This document shows, one piece after another, positions 16,891-25,282 of a stretch of DNA of 64,000 bases. A program made the translations under genes and the position numbers. The number at the start of each line of letters is the position of its first letter. The first letter of the stretch is position 1. The stretch is taken from assembly GCF_002797495.1 (NCBI RefSeq), contig NZ_PGEZ01000002.1:930001-994000 (forward strand), given 5' to 3'. Under the pieces are notes generated by a model. That model was not told the origin of the DNA, ran no database searches, and saw only the letters and a program-made list of their open reading frames with translations. Source of the DNA: Mumia flava. GTDB taxonomy: Bacteria; Actinomycetota; Actinomycetes; Propionibacteriales; Nocardioidaceae.

Positions 16891-17066
16891 CCGTCGACCC
16901 TAGCCGGGGGGACGGGCGCGCCGCCGTCGCTGCGAGGCGACTGCCGGATGCGTCGAGGAGCGACCGAGCTGACGCCGCGCGACCCGGGTCGGCGACGTGT
17001 CCGCCTGCCTACGGTCGCAGCGATCGGGCGACCGGAAGGAGCCGGGGTGGCGAGGCGGGCAGCTCG

Positions 17067-18314
17067 GTGAGTCGCACGGAGCGCGCACCTGGTCCTGCTA
17101 CGTCTCGGTTGCGGGACCGGAGGCGCGCGTACGTCAGCCTGGTCGCGCTCGCGGTCGCCGCGTTCGCCTTCAACACGGTCGAGATCCTGCCCGTCGGACT
17201 GCTTCCCGAGATCGCTGCGGGGCTGGGGTTGTCGCCTCCGCAGGCCGGCATGCTCGTCACGGCGTACGCGCTGACGATCGCCGTGGGAACGGTGCCGGTC
17301 GTCGCGGCGTCGACTCGCGTGCGTCGGCGGACCGTGATCCTCGGGGTGGTCGCCGTCCTCACGGTCGCCACGGTCGTGTTCGTGGTGGTTCCGGCGGTCG
17401 GCAGCGTCTTCGGCTCGAGGGTCGCGACCGCCGTGGCGCACGGAGTGATGTGGTCGCTGATGGGTCCGGCCGCCGTGGCGCCCTATCCCGAGCACCTGCG
17501 GGGGCGGGTGCTGTCCGTGCTCGCGACCGCGGGTGCCGCTGCGATCGTCGGCGGCTTGCCGGCAGGAACCTGGTTGGGAGGGCTGCTCGGATGGCGAGTC
17601 CCCTTCGTCGTCGTGGCGGTCCTGGGGATCGGGTCGGTCGCGATGCTCGCTGCCTGCCTGGACGACCACGACGACGCGCGCCCGGAGATCGGACGGGCCC
17701 GCTCGCGCGCGCCCGATGCCTTCGCGTTCGCTCTGGTGCTCGTCGTCCTCGCGGCGTCGGTGGCCGCCACGTTCACGGTCGTCACCTTCGTCTCGCTCCT
17801 TCCCGTCGACGGCGGGATCAACGGCGCCCGCCGCGCAGCCGTGCTCACGACGTTCGGGGTGAGCGGAGTCGCCGCGGCGGCTCTGCTCGGGCGCCTGCTG
17901 GACCGTCGACCCCGTGCCGCCTTCGCGCTCGCGCTCGGCCTGCAGGGAGGCGGGCTGATCGCACTGACGGCAGCCGCTGCGTGGGGACCTGCGCTCTGGC
18001 CGGGCGCCGCCCTGCTCGGGGCGGCCGCGACGACCGTCCCGCTGGTGTGCCAGTACGTCGTCTACGACCTGGCGCCGGCGCGGCTGGAGCTCGCGCTCGC
18101 GCTGGCCTCCCTGGCGTACAACGCAGGCGTGGCGCTCGGCGCCGGGCTCGGCAGCTGGGCGCTCCGCACCCACGCGAGCGACGCGCTCGTCCCGGCGTCG
18201 CTGGTGGTCTGGACCGCCGCGGCCGCGGTCTGCGCCGTTGCACGCCGACGCACGAGCATGCAGGCGATCACGGTGTCGCTTCTCGACGTACCGCGTGAGG
18301 ACCGAGCCGAGTAG
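17067..18314 (+). CDS. MFS exporter, AraJ / sugar-efflux DHA1 type
   Basis: The 415-residue protein has 12 predicted helices. The first reads FNTVEILPVGLLPEIAAGLG with the next-helix context LVTAYALTIAVGTVPVVAAS, typical of the AraJ/arabinose-efflux COG2814 group. It likely exports sugars, amino acids or drugs by proton antiport; the substrate is unknown. The start is GTG 17067. The peptidase gene at 18324 follows after 9 bases, so the two are probably co-transcribed. It is divergent from the APH-like kinase; a kinase-exporter neighbourhood could be a small self-protection module, though nothing in the sequence proves that. Confidence 0.88.
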   Translation: MSRTERAPGPATSRLRDRRRAYVSLVALAVAAFAFNTVEILPVGLLPEIAAGLGLSPPQAGMLVTAYALTIAVGTVPVVAASTRVRRRTVILGVVAVLTVATVVFVVVPAVGSVFGSRVATAVAHGVMWSLMGPAAVAPYPEHLRGRVLSVLATAGAAAIVGGLPAGTWLGGLLGWRVPFVVVAVLGIGSVAMLAACLDDHDDARPEIGRARSRAPDAFAFALVLVVLAASVAATFTVVTFVSLLPVDGGINGARRAAVLTTFGVSGVAAAALLGRLLDRRPRAAFALALGLQGGGLIALTAAAAWGPALWPGAALLGAAATTVPLVCQYVVYDLAPARLELALALASLAYNAGVALGAGLGSWALRTHASDALVPASLVVWTAAAAVCAVARRRTSMQAITVSLLDVPREDRAE

Positions 18315-18323
18315 CGTCGCGAC

Positions 18324-19193
18324 ATGACGCACGTGGTGTCACCCTCCGAGCAGCGGACAGCCGTCGCGGTGGTCGCGCGTCTGATCGAGCGTCACTACGT
18401 GTTCGCACAGGACGCGCGGACCTACGAGGACGCACTCCGGGCAGGGGTCAGACTCGACGACACCGTGCCCGCGGCGGACTTCTGCCGTGCGGCGACCGAG
18501 GCGCTGCGCAGCATCGACCGCCACTTCGCCGTCACCTGGGGCACCTCTGAGACCGTCCTCCGCGTGACGACGACCCCCGACGACGGCCCGGCGATCACCG
18601 CCGACGTCGTCGGCAGCGTCGGCGTGCTCGCGGTGCGCGTCTTCGACGACGCCGACGCCCCGGCCGCCCGGGAGGTCGCCCGGGCCGCTGCCCAGGAGCT
18701 CGAGGGTTGCGCGTCGGTGATCGTCGACCTGCGCGCCAACCCGGGCGGGTGGCCGTCGATGGTGGAGTACCTCCTCGCGCCGTTCCTCGGCGCGCACCCC
18801 GTCCACGTCGTGACCTTCCGCAGCACGCGTGCTCCGGCCCGGATGGCGTGGACACGACCCGACCCGGACCTCCCGGACCTCTCACGCGTCCGCGTGATCG
18901 TCGTCGTCGACCAGCACACCGCATCGGCCGCAGAGAGCTTCGCGTACGCGCTGCAGACGACGGGCCGCGCCACCGTGGTCGGCGAGCGGACCGCGGGCGC
19001 GGCCAACCCCGTCGAGCTGTTCACGGATCCGACCGGGCCGGCGGTCTACATCCCGACGGGCGCGCCGATCGACCCCCGCAGCGGGACGAACTGGGACCAC
19101 GTCGGCGTACGACCGGACGTCGGTGCACCGAGCGGCGACGCACTCGCCGTTGCGCGTGACCTGTCCACGGTCGCGGCCCCACCGTCGGGCTGA
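18324..19193 (+). CDS. S41-family (C-terminal processing type) peptidase, short form
   Basis: The 289-residue product has the S41 core: ASVIVDLRANPGGWPSMVEY (strand plus oxyanion loop) and VVDQHTASAAESFAYAL, with the catalytic Ser in TASAAE. GERTAGAANPVELF follows. An N-terminal helical region (HYVFAQDARTYEDAL) resembles the IRBP/TSP cap. No PDZ domain, signal peptide or transmembrane segment is visible, so it may act in the cytosol, unlike CtpA. The catalytic Lys of the classic Ser-Lys dyad is not obvious; the Ser-His-Glu tricorn-like arrangement is an alternative. It follows the MFS gene by 9 bases. Confidence 0.85.
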   Translation: MTHVVSPSEQRTAVAVVARLIERHYVFAQDARTYEDALRAGVRLDDTVPAADFCRAATEALRSIDRHFAVTWGTSETVLRVTTTPDDGPAITADVVGSVGVLAVRVFDDADAPAAREVARAAAQELEGCASVIVDLRANPGGWPSMVEYLLAPFLGAHPVHVVTFRSTRAPARMAWTRPDPDLPDLSRVRVIVVVDQHTASAAESFAYALQTTGRATVVGERTAGAANPVELFTDPTGPAVYIPTGAPIDPRSGTNWDHVGVRPDVGAPSGDALAVARDLSTVAAPPSG

Positions 19194-19439
19194 CGACCAC
19201 GTACCCGCGACGGCGGCGCGCGCCGACGACCGACGGGTTCCGGCCGCGATCCGCGCCGCAGGTGTCCGTGGTGGCGCGACCGCGCCCACGATGGCGGGAA
19301 CCACGGTCCCGCTGCGGACGACCACGCCGTCCCACGGGGCTGTCCCTCCCACGAAGGACGCCCGCATGGAGCGACGGATCGTCACCGCCGTGGCGACGCG
19401 ATCGTGCTCGCGCTGCTCCGTCCGCGCGCGTGGCACGCC

Positions 19440-19559
19440 GTGAGAGACCTCGCGCTGGTCGCCGCCGCTGCGTGCGCGTTGCTGCTGTACGTGGTGGTCG
19501 CCCCCACCTACCCCGAACACGAACCGCCGGTCCGCCCCACGTTGCGGTCGACACGGTGA
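19440..19559 (+). CDS. Candidate small membrane peptide, otherwise empty gap
   Basis: The 397-base gap between the S41 peptidase and the AraC gene shows no long convincing gene. From GTG 19440, a 39-residue frame reads VRDLALVAAAACALLLYVVV then APTYPEHEPP and a basic end. That is one membrane helix with a short Pro-rich tail. There is no clear ribosome site and the hydrophobicity may be chance in GC-rich DNA. Confidence 0.25.
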   Translation: MRDLALVAAAACALLLYVVVAPTYPEHEPPVRPTLRSTR

Positions 19560-19590
19560 GCTCCTGGCGAGGCTGCGGTCTACGACATCC

Positions 19591-20559
19591 CTAGCCGTCC
19601 CCCTGCTCCCCCAGCGCGCGGAGGCGCCACTGCGCCGGGGACGCGCCGTACGTCTCCCGGAACCGCCGCTGGAAGTGGCTCACGCTGCGGAATCCCCAGG
19701 CATGGGCGACGGAGCCGATCGGGACCCGGGCGAACCGGCGTGACGACAGCGTCCCTGCGACCCGTCGGAGCCGCCGCTCGATCACCCACTGCTCGAACGA
19801 GACCCCGGCTTCGGCGAAGCGCGCGTACGCGTACCGGCGCGAGACGTTCATCCGGGCCGCGAGGCTGTCGAGCGACAGGGACGGGTCGCGGAGATCGTCG
19901 TGCGCGAGGGCGAGGGCGCGCGTCACGAACGTGTCCGCGAACCGGTCCTTCACGTCGCGTCGCGGCGGCGCGGCGGAGATGAGCAGGGCGCGCAGGAGGT
20001 CGACGCCGGCGCGCTGTGCCGCCTCGGCCGCGAGCGGGTCGGCCGAGATCCGCTCGGCGTCGCGGAACAGGGCGGCGAAGAACCGCTGGGCGGTCCGGTA
20101 GAGCGGACTCCGCTCCAGGTTCCCCGCCCCGTCGATGATGACCTGCTGAGGCAGATCGAGGAGCTCGCGCGGCACCTGGAACAGCGTGCCCGTCCCGTGA
20201 GAGGGCTGACGGAAGCTCTGCAGCTGCTCGGAGTCGATCACCGACAGGTCCCGGGGTCCCACGACGGTGCGCCGGCCGAGGTAGTCGAGCTCGCCTCCGG
20301 AGACGATCGGCACGCTCAGAGCAGCGCCGCGGTTGCGCGCGATGGACTGGCGGTTACGGGTGAGGTGGAACCCGGTCGACTCGGTCGCCGCCACGGCGCA
20401 CGCGCCCATGGGATAGAGGTCGAGCGTCGTGACCAGGCCGCCCGGAGCGTCGGTGTCGATGTGCTCGAGGCGGCTCGGGAAGAGGCTGCTCTCGTACGCG
20501 TCGTGCAGACGGTCCAGGGTCTCCGCCGGAGGCAGGGTGCGTGAGTCGAACAGCCGCAT
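19591..20559 (-). CDS. AraC-family transcriptional regulator (AraC-binding-like-domain type)
   Basis: The 322-residue product has an N-terminal ligand-type domain resembling the FeaR/AraC-binding-like group. A C-terminal pair of helix-turn-helix motifs follows: SLDSLAARMNVSRRYAYARF and VPIGSVAHAWGFRSVSHFQRRFRETYGASPAQ, the AraC signature. It binds DNA as an activator, probably of the alpha/beta-hydrolase gene that diverges from it at 20772 across about 210 bases. The inducer is unknown. Confidence 0.9.
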   Translation of the reverse strand: MRLFDSRTLPPAETLDRLHDAYESSLFPSRLEHIDTDAPGGLVTTLDLYPMGACAVAATESTGFHLTRNRQSIARNRGAALSVPIVSGGELDYLGRRTVVGPRDLSVIDSEQLQSFRQPSHGTGTLFQVPRELLDLPQQVIIDGAGNLERSPLYRTAQRFFAALFRDAERISADPLAAEAAQRAGVDLLRALLISAAPPRRDVKDRFADTFVTRALALAHDDLRDPSLSLDSLAARMNVSRRYAYARFAEAGVSFEQWVIERRLRRVAGTLSSRRFARVPIGSVAHAWGFRSVSHFQRRFRETYGASPAQWRLRALGEQGDG

Positions 20560-20771
20560 GGTGGACCGCCTTCAGCGTTCGGAGCGAGCGACGCGACAAC
20601 GACCGGGGTTCACCGCAAGGTTGGTCCCTCCCCGCTGCACCGTCAAGACGTCCGAGGTGCGCGCCGGTCGTGCACGGAGAGGGCGGTGCGCGTGCACGCA
20701 CAGCGAACCGGCCCGACGTCCGCGGTTCTAGCGTCGTCGCATCTCCTGTCCGCCAGCGAAGGGATCCGATC

Positions 20772-21644
20772 ATGTCCGACTACGTGGAGTACGAGCCCAC
20801 CGCGTCCGAGCTCGGAGAGGTCGCCGCCGCCAACCGGTCGGGCCGACCACCGGTCGTCTTCGTCCACGGCCTCTGGCTGCTCGACTCGAGCTGGGATCGG
20901 TGGGCCGCCATGTTCGAGGAGGCAGGGTACGCAGCCGTCACCCCCGGCTGGCCCGACGATCCGCCGGACGTGGAGGCGGCACGCGACGACCCGAGCGTGT
21001 TCGCCAACAAGAGCGTCGGTGACGTGGCCGCGTACCAGCAGAGGATCATCGAGCGGCTCGACCGCAAGCCGGCGCTCATCGGGCACTCGTTCGGCGGTCT
21101 CCTGGTGCAGATCCTCGCCGGCCGCGGACTGTCCGCGGCGACGGTCGCGATCGATCCTGCCCCCTCGCGCGGTGTGCTGCCGCTGCCCGCGGCGGCGCTC
21201 AAGGCCTCCGCGCCGGTGCTCACGAACCCGGCCAACCGGCACCGAGCCGTGTCCCTGACCTTCGAGCAGTTCCGATTCGGGTTCGCCAACGCGGTCACCG
21301 ACGAGGAGGCTCAGCAGCTGTACGACGAGTTCCACGTCGCCGGCTCGGGTGTCCCCGTCTTCCAGGCCGCTTTCGCCAACGTGAACCCGCGTAGCGAGAC
21401 GAAGGTCGACAACCTCGCCGCCGACCGCGGACCGATGCTCGTCACGGCGGGCGAGATGGATCACCAGGTCCCACCGGCGATCTCACGGGCGACCTACGAA
21501 CGGCAGGCGAAGAACGAGGACGCCGTCACCGAGTACGTCGAGATCCCGAAGCGCGGCCACTCGCTCACGATCGACTCCGGGTGGCAGGAGGTTGCGCAGA
21601 CCTGCCTCGACTTCGTCGACCGCTTCGCGCGCACCGCTGGTTGA
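20772..21644 (+). CDS. Alpha/beta hydrolase
   Basis: The 290-residue hydrolase has VVFVHGLWLLDSSWDRW (oxyanion His-Gly), the nucleophile elbow GHSFGG, the acid in MLVTAGEMDHQVP and the catalytic His in PKRGHSLTI. No signal peptide is visible, so it is cytosolic. ATG 20772 is preceded by GAAGGGATC; a longer upstream frame has no domain content. It is divergent from the AraC regulator, which probably controls it. Its stop codon (TGA 21642-21644) lies within a GGTTGAG repeat fragment, so an insertion may have trimmed or replaced the original C-terminus. The substrate is unknown. Confidence 0.88.
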   Translation: MSDYVEYEPTASELGEVAAANRSGRPPVVFVHGLWLLDSSWDRWAAMFEEAGYAAVTPGWPDDPPDVEAARDDPSVFANKSVGDVAAYQQRIIERLDRKPALIGHSFGGLLVQILAGRGLSAATVAIDPAPSRGVLPLPAAALKASAPVLTNPANRHRAVSLTFEQFRFGFANAVTDEEAQQLYDEFHVAGSGVPVFQAAFANVNPRSETKVDNLAADRGPMLVTAGEMDHQVPPAISRATYERQAKNEDAVTEYVEIPKRGHSLTIDSGWQEVAQTCLDFVDRFARTAG

Positions 21645-21677
21645 GCGGCACCATCGTCGGTTGAGCTTGTCGAAACC
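21639..21677. repeat. GGTTGAGC-type interspersed repeat fragment
   Basis: A short GGTTGAGCGGCACC copy at 21639 is followed by GGTTGAGCTTGTCGAAACC at 21659-21677. The latter is a widespread actinobacterial repeat core (from memory). The first copy supplies the stop codon of the hydrolase gene. Confidence 0.6.
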
Positions 21678-21678
21678 C

Positions 21679-22173
21679 TCAGACCCGCCCGTCGGTGCAC
21701 GTACGGTCGGGGTCGATGCGCGCCAGCACGGCCTCGCCGATCCCGCGCAGCGCGTCGAGCTGCTCGGGCGTGACCGCGTCGATCAGGACCTCCCGTACCC
21801 GCTCGACGTGGCCTGGCGCGGCAGCGACGACCTTGGCGTACCCGGCGTCGGTGAGCCGCGCGCAGGTCCGCCGACCGGGGCCGCGCATGCGCTCGCGGGT
21901 CACCAGGCCCTCGCGCTCGAGCCGCGTCACCGTGTGCGACAGACGCGACAGGGAGCCGGAGGTGAACTCGGCGATGTCGCTCATCTGGAGGGTGTGGTCG
22001 TCCTGCTCGGACAGCACGGCCAGGATCATGTACTCGAAGAAGCTCAGCCGCTGGTCGTGCTGGAGCTGGGCGTCGAGGGCGTTCGGCAGCTTCACGATCA
22101 GCGCGGCCACGGCGAGCCACGCGGCGCGCTCCTCCGGCGAGAGCCACCGCACCTGATCGTCCGTCGTCGTCAT
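21679..22173 (-). CDS. MarR-family transcriptional regulator
   Basis: The 164-residue winged-helix protein has the MarR core: LSFFEYMILAVLSEQDDHTLQMSDIAE, the recognition helix SGSLSRLSHTVTRLEREGLV, and the wing RERMRGPGRRTCARLTDAGY. It probably represses the divergent DoxX-dioxygenase operon and itself from two palindromes in the shared promoter (22199-22244). By analogy with MhqR-type systems the signal may be quinones or phenols. No conserved Cys is present, so sensing would be by ligand rather than by thiol oxidation. Confidence 0.92.
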   Translation of the reverse strand: MTTTDDQVRWLSPEERAAWLAVAALIVKLPNALDAQLQHDQRLSFFEYMILAVLSEQDDHTLQMSDIAEFTSGSLSRLSHTVTRLEREGLVTRERMRGPGRRTCARLTDAGYAKVVAAAPGHVERVREVLIDAVTPEQLDALRGIGEAVLARIDPDRTCTDGRV

Positions 22174-22198
22174 GGACCCGAGCGTACGACCCCATTTC

Positions 22199-22244
22199 TT
22201 GACTACTCAAGTTATTGCGGACTAGGCTTTAATTGAATAGTCAA
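22199..22244. promoter_or_regulatory. Two TTGA-N4-TCAA operators in the MarR/DoxX divergent promoter
   Basis: TTGACTACTCAA (22199-22210) and TTGAATAGTCAA (22233-22244) are matching palindromes, each followed by GTTA, 34 bases centre to centre. They sit between divergent starts and overlap an AT-rich promoter, as expected for MarR binding. Confidence 0.65.
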
Positions 22245-22259
22245 GTTAGAAGGTTCCCC

Positions 22260-22631
22260 ATGAACATCGCTCTGTGGATCATCGCCGGCGTCCTCGCCGC
22301 CCTGTTCCTCGTCGCCGGCCTCACGAAGGCCGCCCAGCCGAAGCGCAACCTCGCCGCGAACATGGCGTGGGTCGAGGACTTCTCCGACTCCACGATCAAG
22401 CTGATCGGCGTCGCCGAGATCCTCGGCGCGGTCGGGCTGATCCTCCCCGCAGCCCTCGACATCGCGCCGATCCTCACGCCGCTCGCCGCGAGCGGCCTGG
22501 CGGTCACGATGGTGCTCGCCGCCGTCGTGCACGCGCGTCGCCAGGAGTACCCCATGATCGCGGTCAACGTCGTGCTGTTCGCGCTCACGGCGTTCGTCGC
22601 CGTCATGCGCTTCGGCCCGCAGGCGTTCTGA
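22260..22631 (+). CDS. DoxX-like membrane protein
   Basis: The 123-residue protein has four hydrophobic helices. It begins MNIALWIIAGVLAALFLVAG, followed by LTKAAQP and IKLIGVAEILGAVGLILPA, the DoxX_2 family pattern. DoxX proteins accompany thiol, quinone and catechol detoxification enzymes; the pair DoxX plus extradiol dioxygenase resembles B. subtilis catDE. ATG 22260 is chosen because AGAAGG lies 5-10 bases upstream and the first helix begins at once. The dioxygenase gene follows after 18 bases, and MarR is divergent. Confidence 0.88.
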   Translation: MNIALWIIAGVLAALFLVAGLTKAAQPKRNLAANMAWVEDFSDSTIKLIGVAEILGAVGLILPAALDIAPILTPLAASGLAVTMVLAAVVHARRQEYPMIAVNVVLFALTAFVAVMRFGPQAF

Positions 22632-22649
22632 CCCGCGCAGGAGGACCCG

Positions 22650-23519
22650 ATGACGGCCGACCCCTTCAACCCGGCGACACCCGCCGGGGCGTACGACGCG
22701 CTGCTCGCCGAGGTGCTGCCGCGAGCCGGCGACCACCGTCCCTGGGAGCCCGCCGACGGGGCGATGCCTGCGTTGTTCGTCAGTCATGGCGCGCCGCCGA
22801 CGCTGGACGACCCGACGTGGCTGCGCGACCTGTACGACTGGGCGCGGCGGATGCCACGACCGCGCGCGATCGTGGTGGTCTCCGCGCACTGGGAGAACGC
22901 CCCGCTCGCGATCTCGGCCCCCGAGGCGGGCACGCCGTTGTACTACGACTTCGGCGGCTTCCACCGTCGCTACTACGAGCTGCAGTACCGGACGCCGGAC
23001 GCCACCGCTCTCGCGCACCGGGTCGCCGGCTCGCTCGCGGACACCACTCCCCTGCACCAGCACGTCGGCCGCGGTCTGGACCACGGCGCGTTCATCCCCC
23101 TGATGGCGATGTACCCGGCGGCCGACGTGCCTGTCGTCCAGCTCAGCATGCCGAGCCTGGAGCCGGAGGCCCTCCTGGCGCTCGGGGAGCGGCTGCGGTC
23201 GCTGCGGGCCGAAGGCGTGCTGGTGATGGGGTCGGGCTTCATGACGCACAGCTTCGACGTCTTCCGGAACCCTCAGCTCGGCGCTCACCTCGAGGCGTTC
23301 GACACGTGGGCCGCCGACGCGCTCGCCCGCGGTGACGTCGACGCGCTGACCGACTACCGCACGAAGGCGCCGGCGGCGCGGATCGCGCACCCGACCGCCG
23401 ACCACTTCGTCCCGCTGCTGCTCACCGTCGGCGCCGGTACGCACCCGGGAGAGGCGCCGACGACGGCGATCGAGCGGATGGTGTTCGGCAACTCGATCCG
23501 CTCGCTCCAGGTCGCCTGA
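22650..23519 (+). CDS. Class III extradiol (LigB/DODA-type) dioxygenase
   Basis: The 289-residue product shows the family order: ALFVSHGAPPTLDD, IVVVSAHWE, RGLDHGAFIPLMAMYP, VMGSGFMTHSF and HPTADHFVPLLLTVGA. The conserved His residues are the Fe(II)/Zn(II) ligands and acid-base groups of LigB-type enzymes such as YgiD. It should open the ring of catechol-like substrates. GGAGGA precedes ATG 22650. It is co-transcribed with DoxX and under the divergent MarR, which suggests inducible removal of catechols or quinones rather than growth on aromatics, because no downstream ring-fission genes are present. Confidence 0.9.
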   Translation: MTADPFNPATPAGAYDALLAEVLPRAGDHRPWEPADGAMPALFVSHGAPPTLDDPTWLRDLYDWARRMPRPRAIVVVSAHWENAPLAISAPEAGTPLYYDFGGFHRRYYELQYRTPDATALAHRVAGSLADTTPLHQHVGRGLDHGAFIPLMAMYPAADVPVVQLSMPSLEPEALLALGERLRSLRAEGVLVMGSGFMTHSFDVFRNPQLGAHLEAFDTWAADALARGDVDALTDYRTKAPAARIAHPTADHFVPLLLTVGAGTHPGEAPTTAIERMVFGNSIRSLQVA

Positions 23520-23564
23520 GGCGCGCAGGTCGGCCGTCGCAGCGCGCGTCGCTCCGCTCGACGC

Positions 23565-23726
23565 TCAGGCGCGCGACCCGAACAGCGACTCGGTCGAGCC
23601 GAGGAACCAGTGGCGGCGGACGCACCGCACCTTCACGTGCTCGACGGGCCCGGCCGTGCTCTCCTCGCAGAAGCGCCAGAGCACCTCGGCGGGCGCATCG
23701 CAGCCGGGGCAGGACGTCAGGTCCAC
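23565..23726 (-). CDS. Zinc-ribbon microprotein 1 (53 residues)
   Basis: From GTG 23726 the short frame reads VDLTSCPGCDAPAEVLWRF, then CEESTAGPVEHVKVRCVRRH and WFLGSTESL to a stop at 23565. CPGC and C-x3-HW supply four candidate zinc ligands. A second copy with about 50 percent identity lies at 29371-29529. The conservation pattern (CPxC, APAEV, GPxEHVxxRCV, HWF) shows selection at the protein level. There is no signal or membrane segment, so it is cytosolic. A DtxR/IdeR-type iron box lies 26-44 bases upstream. Function unknown; a redox or metal-dependent partner role is conceivable. Confidence 0.75.
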   Translation of the reverse strand: MDLTSCPGCDAPAEVLWRFCEESTAGPVEHVKVRCVRRHWFLGSTESLFGSRA

Positions 23727-23751
23727 GGGTCAGCCACCCTTCTCGCGTCTA

Positions 23752-23770
23752 TTAGGTAAGCCAACCCTAA
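23752..23770. promoter_or_regulatory. DtxR/IdeR-type iron box
   Basis: TTAGGTAAGCCAACCCTAA matches the 19-bp consensus TTAGGTTAGGCTAACCTAA at 15 positions with intact TTAGG/CCTAA arms. It is centred about 35 bases upstream of the zinc-ribbon microprotein start and 134 bases upstream of the divergent YDDSN gene. Confidence 0.65.
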
Positions 23771-23894
23771 CTGAGGTGCCAGACCAGGGGCCGCACCAGG
23801 GTGTTCCGGGGCGCGATCGACCGCGCTCGTTCACGAGCATCGGGTGCGTCGGCGCCGACCGGCGGCGACGCACCCGAGCGCGAGGAGCTGCGCG

Positions 23895-25277
23895 ATGTTC
23901 GAGAACCAGATCCCCAGGTACGCCTTCCTGATCGTGGCGGTGCTCGCTGCCGTCTGGATGATCCGAGCCACCCCTGACCAACCACCGGCCACGGTCGCCG
24001 ACCAGCAGACCGTGGTGCCGCCGGTGGAGGTCACGGTGAACCCAGGGCGCGCGCCCCGCGGACGCGGCCCCGCGCGCCCGGAGGACGGGGCCGCGCCGCG
24101 CACGAGCACGACCGTCGCGGCTCCCTCCGCCACGACCGGAACCACGGTGCGTGAGCGCGTCGTACGGACGATCACCCGCCGGACCCGTGCCGCCGAACGC
24201 ACCCGCACAGCGCAGGCACGCCTGGGTGGCGCGGACGCCAAGGCACCTCCCTCCGTCGCCGTCCCCGCCGTGATCGAAGTCGTCCAGCCGCGACGACCCA
24301 AGGGCGAGGAGCAGACCGTCGGGGCCGCCGGCGGGACGCAGGTGATCGCCACGGCGGGGTCGATCGTCTACGTCGGTGACGACGGCCAGATGTACGCCAA
24401 CACCGGCGCCGCGGCGTCCGGTGGCGTGATCGGTCTCGGCGTCGACGACTCCGACCTCCGGTCGGGGCGCGTCACCGTGCCGGCGGACCTGCTCACCAGC
24501 GTCGCGACGATCGCCTCGGCACCGAACCACGGCAACGGGTCGTTCGAGCTGCTGCGAGCCGACGACGGGCGCGCGATCAGCATCAGCGGGTTCGAGGACC
24601 ACTCCGTCAGCGTGATCGGCGACGACCAGATCGTCACGTACGACGACTCCAACGTCTTCATCGCACGCGACGGACAGATCAACGCCAACACCGGAGACAC
24701 CGACTCGAGCGGTCTCAACGCGGTCGACGTGATCGGCTCGTACGTGCGCTCGGGCAACTCCGGTGACGGCGAGGAGCCCGAGGACGACGAGGACGAGGAC
24801 GAGGAGGACCGCGACGACGACGGCGAGCAGTCGTCGGACGATCTCGAGGACAGCGCCGCCGGGCGACAGTCGGCCCAGGCCGCCGCGACGCTCGCGACGG
24901 ATGACGACGACGAGGACGACGACGGGGACGACAGCGACGAGAGCTCGGAGGAGGCCGGGCACGCGGGCCGCGGGACCTACTCCGAGGTCACCGACGAGGG
25001 TGCGTCCGTCGCCAGCGGCGACCAGACGCTGGTGATCGGCGCGGACGGCTTCGACGACGTGTCGATCCGGTCGTACGGGAGCCGCAACATCGTGACGTAC
25101 GACGACTCCAACGTGGTGATCGGCGGCACGGGGAAGGTGAACGCGCAGATCGGTGACAGCGACACCGGCGGCGCGGTCGTCATGGGGATCGTCTACTCGA
25201 CCGTCACGGCCGGGTGCGAGGGCGACCTCTGCTACTCGGTGCTCGCCCCGACCGCGCAGGCCGGCGGACATCCGTAG
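23895..25277 (+). CDS. Membrane-anchored protein with repeated YDDSN modules and acidic linkers, unknown
   Basis: ATG 23895 follows GAGGAG and gives 460 residues. One N-terminal helix (YAFLIVAVLAAVWMI) anchors the protein. A Pro/Thr- and Arg-rich stalk follows (to about residue 140). Three related modules come next: IVYVGDDGQMYANTGAAASGG, IVTYDDSNVFIARDGQINAN-TGDTDSSG, and IVTYDDSNVVIGGTGKVNAQ-IGDSDTGG. Modules 2 and 3 are joined by a strongly acidic Asp/Glu run (about 290-345). A short C-terminal tail carries two Cys (GCEGDLCYS). The modules look like beta-strand pairs repeating G-x-I/V-N-A, and the acidic stretch could bind cations. No known domain is recognised. The gene ends at a 52-bp perfect palindrome. 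Confidence 0.75.
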   Translation: MFENQIPRYAFLIVAVLAAVWMIRATPDQPPATVADQQTVVPPVEVTVNPGRAPRGRGPARPEDGAAPRTSTTVAAPSATTGTTVRERVVRTITRRTRAAERTRTAQARLGGADAKAPPSVAVPAVIEVVQPRRPKGEEQTVGAAGGTQVIATAGSIVYVGDDGQMYANTGAAASGGVIGLGVDDSDLRSGRVTVPADLLTSVATIASAPNHGNGSFELLRADDGRAISISGFEDHSVSVIGDDQIVTYDDSNVFIARDGQINANTGDTDSSGLNAVDVIGSYVRSGNSGDGEEPEDDEDEDEEDRDDDGEQSSDDLEDSAAGRQSAQAAATLATDDDDEDDDGDDSDESSEEAGHAGRGTYSEVTDEGASVASGDQTLVIGADGFDDVSIRSYGSRNIVTYDDSNVVIGGTGKVNAQIGDSDTGGAVVMGIVYSTVTAGCEGDLCYSVLAPTAQAGGHP

Positions 25278-25282
25278 ATCGA

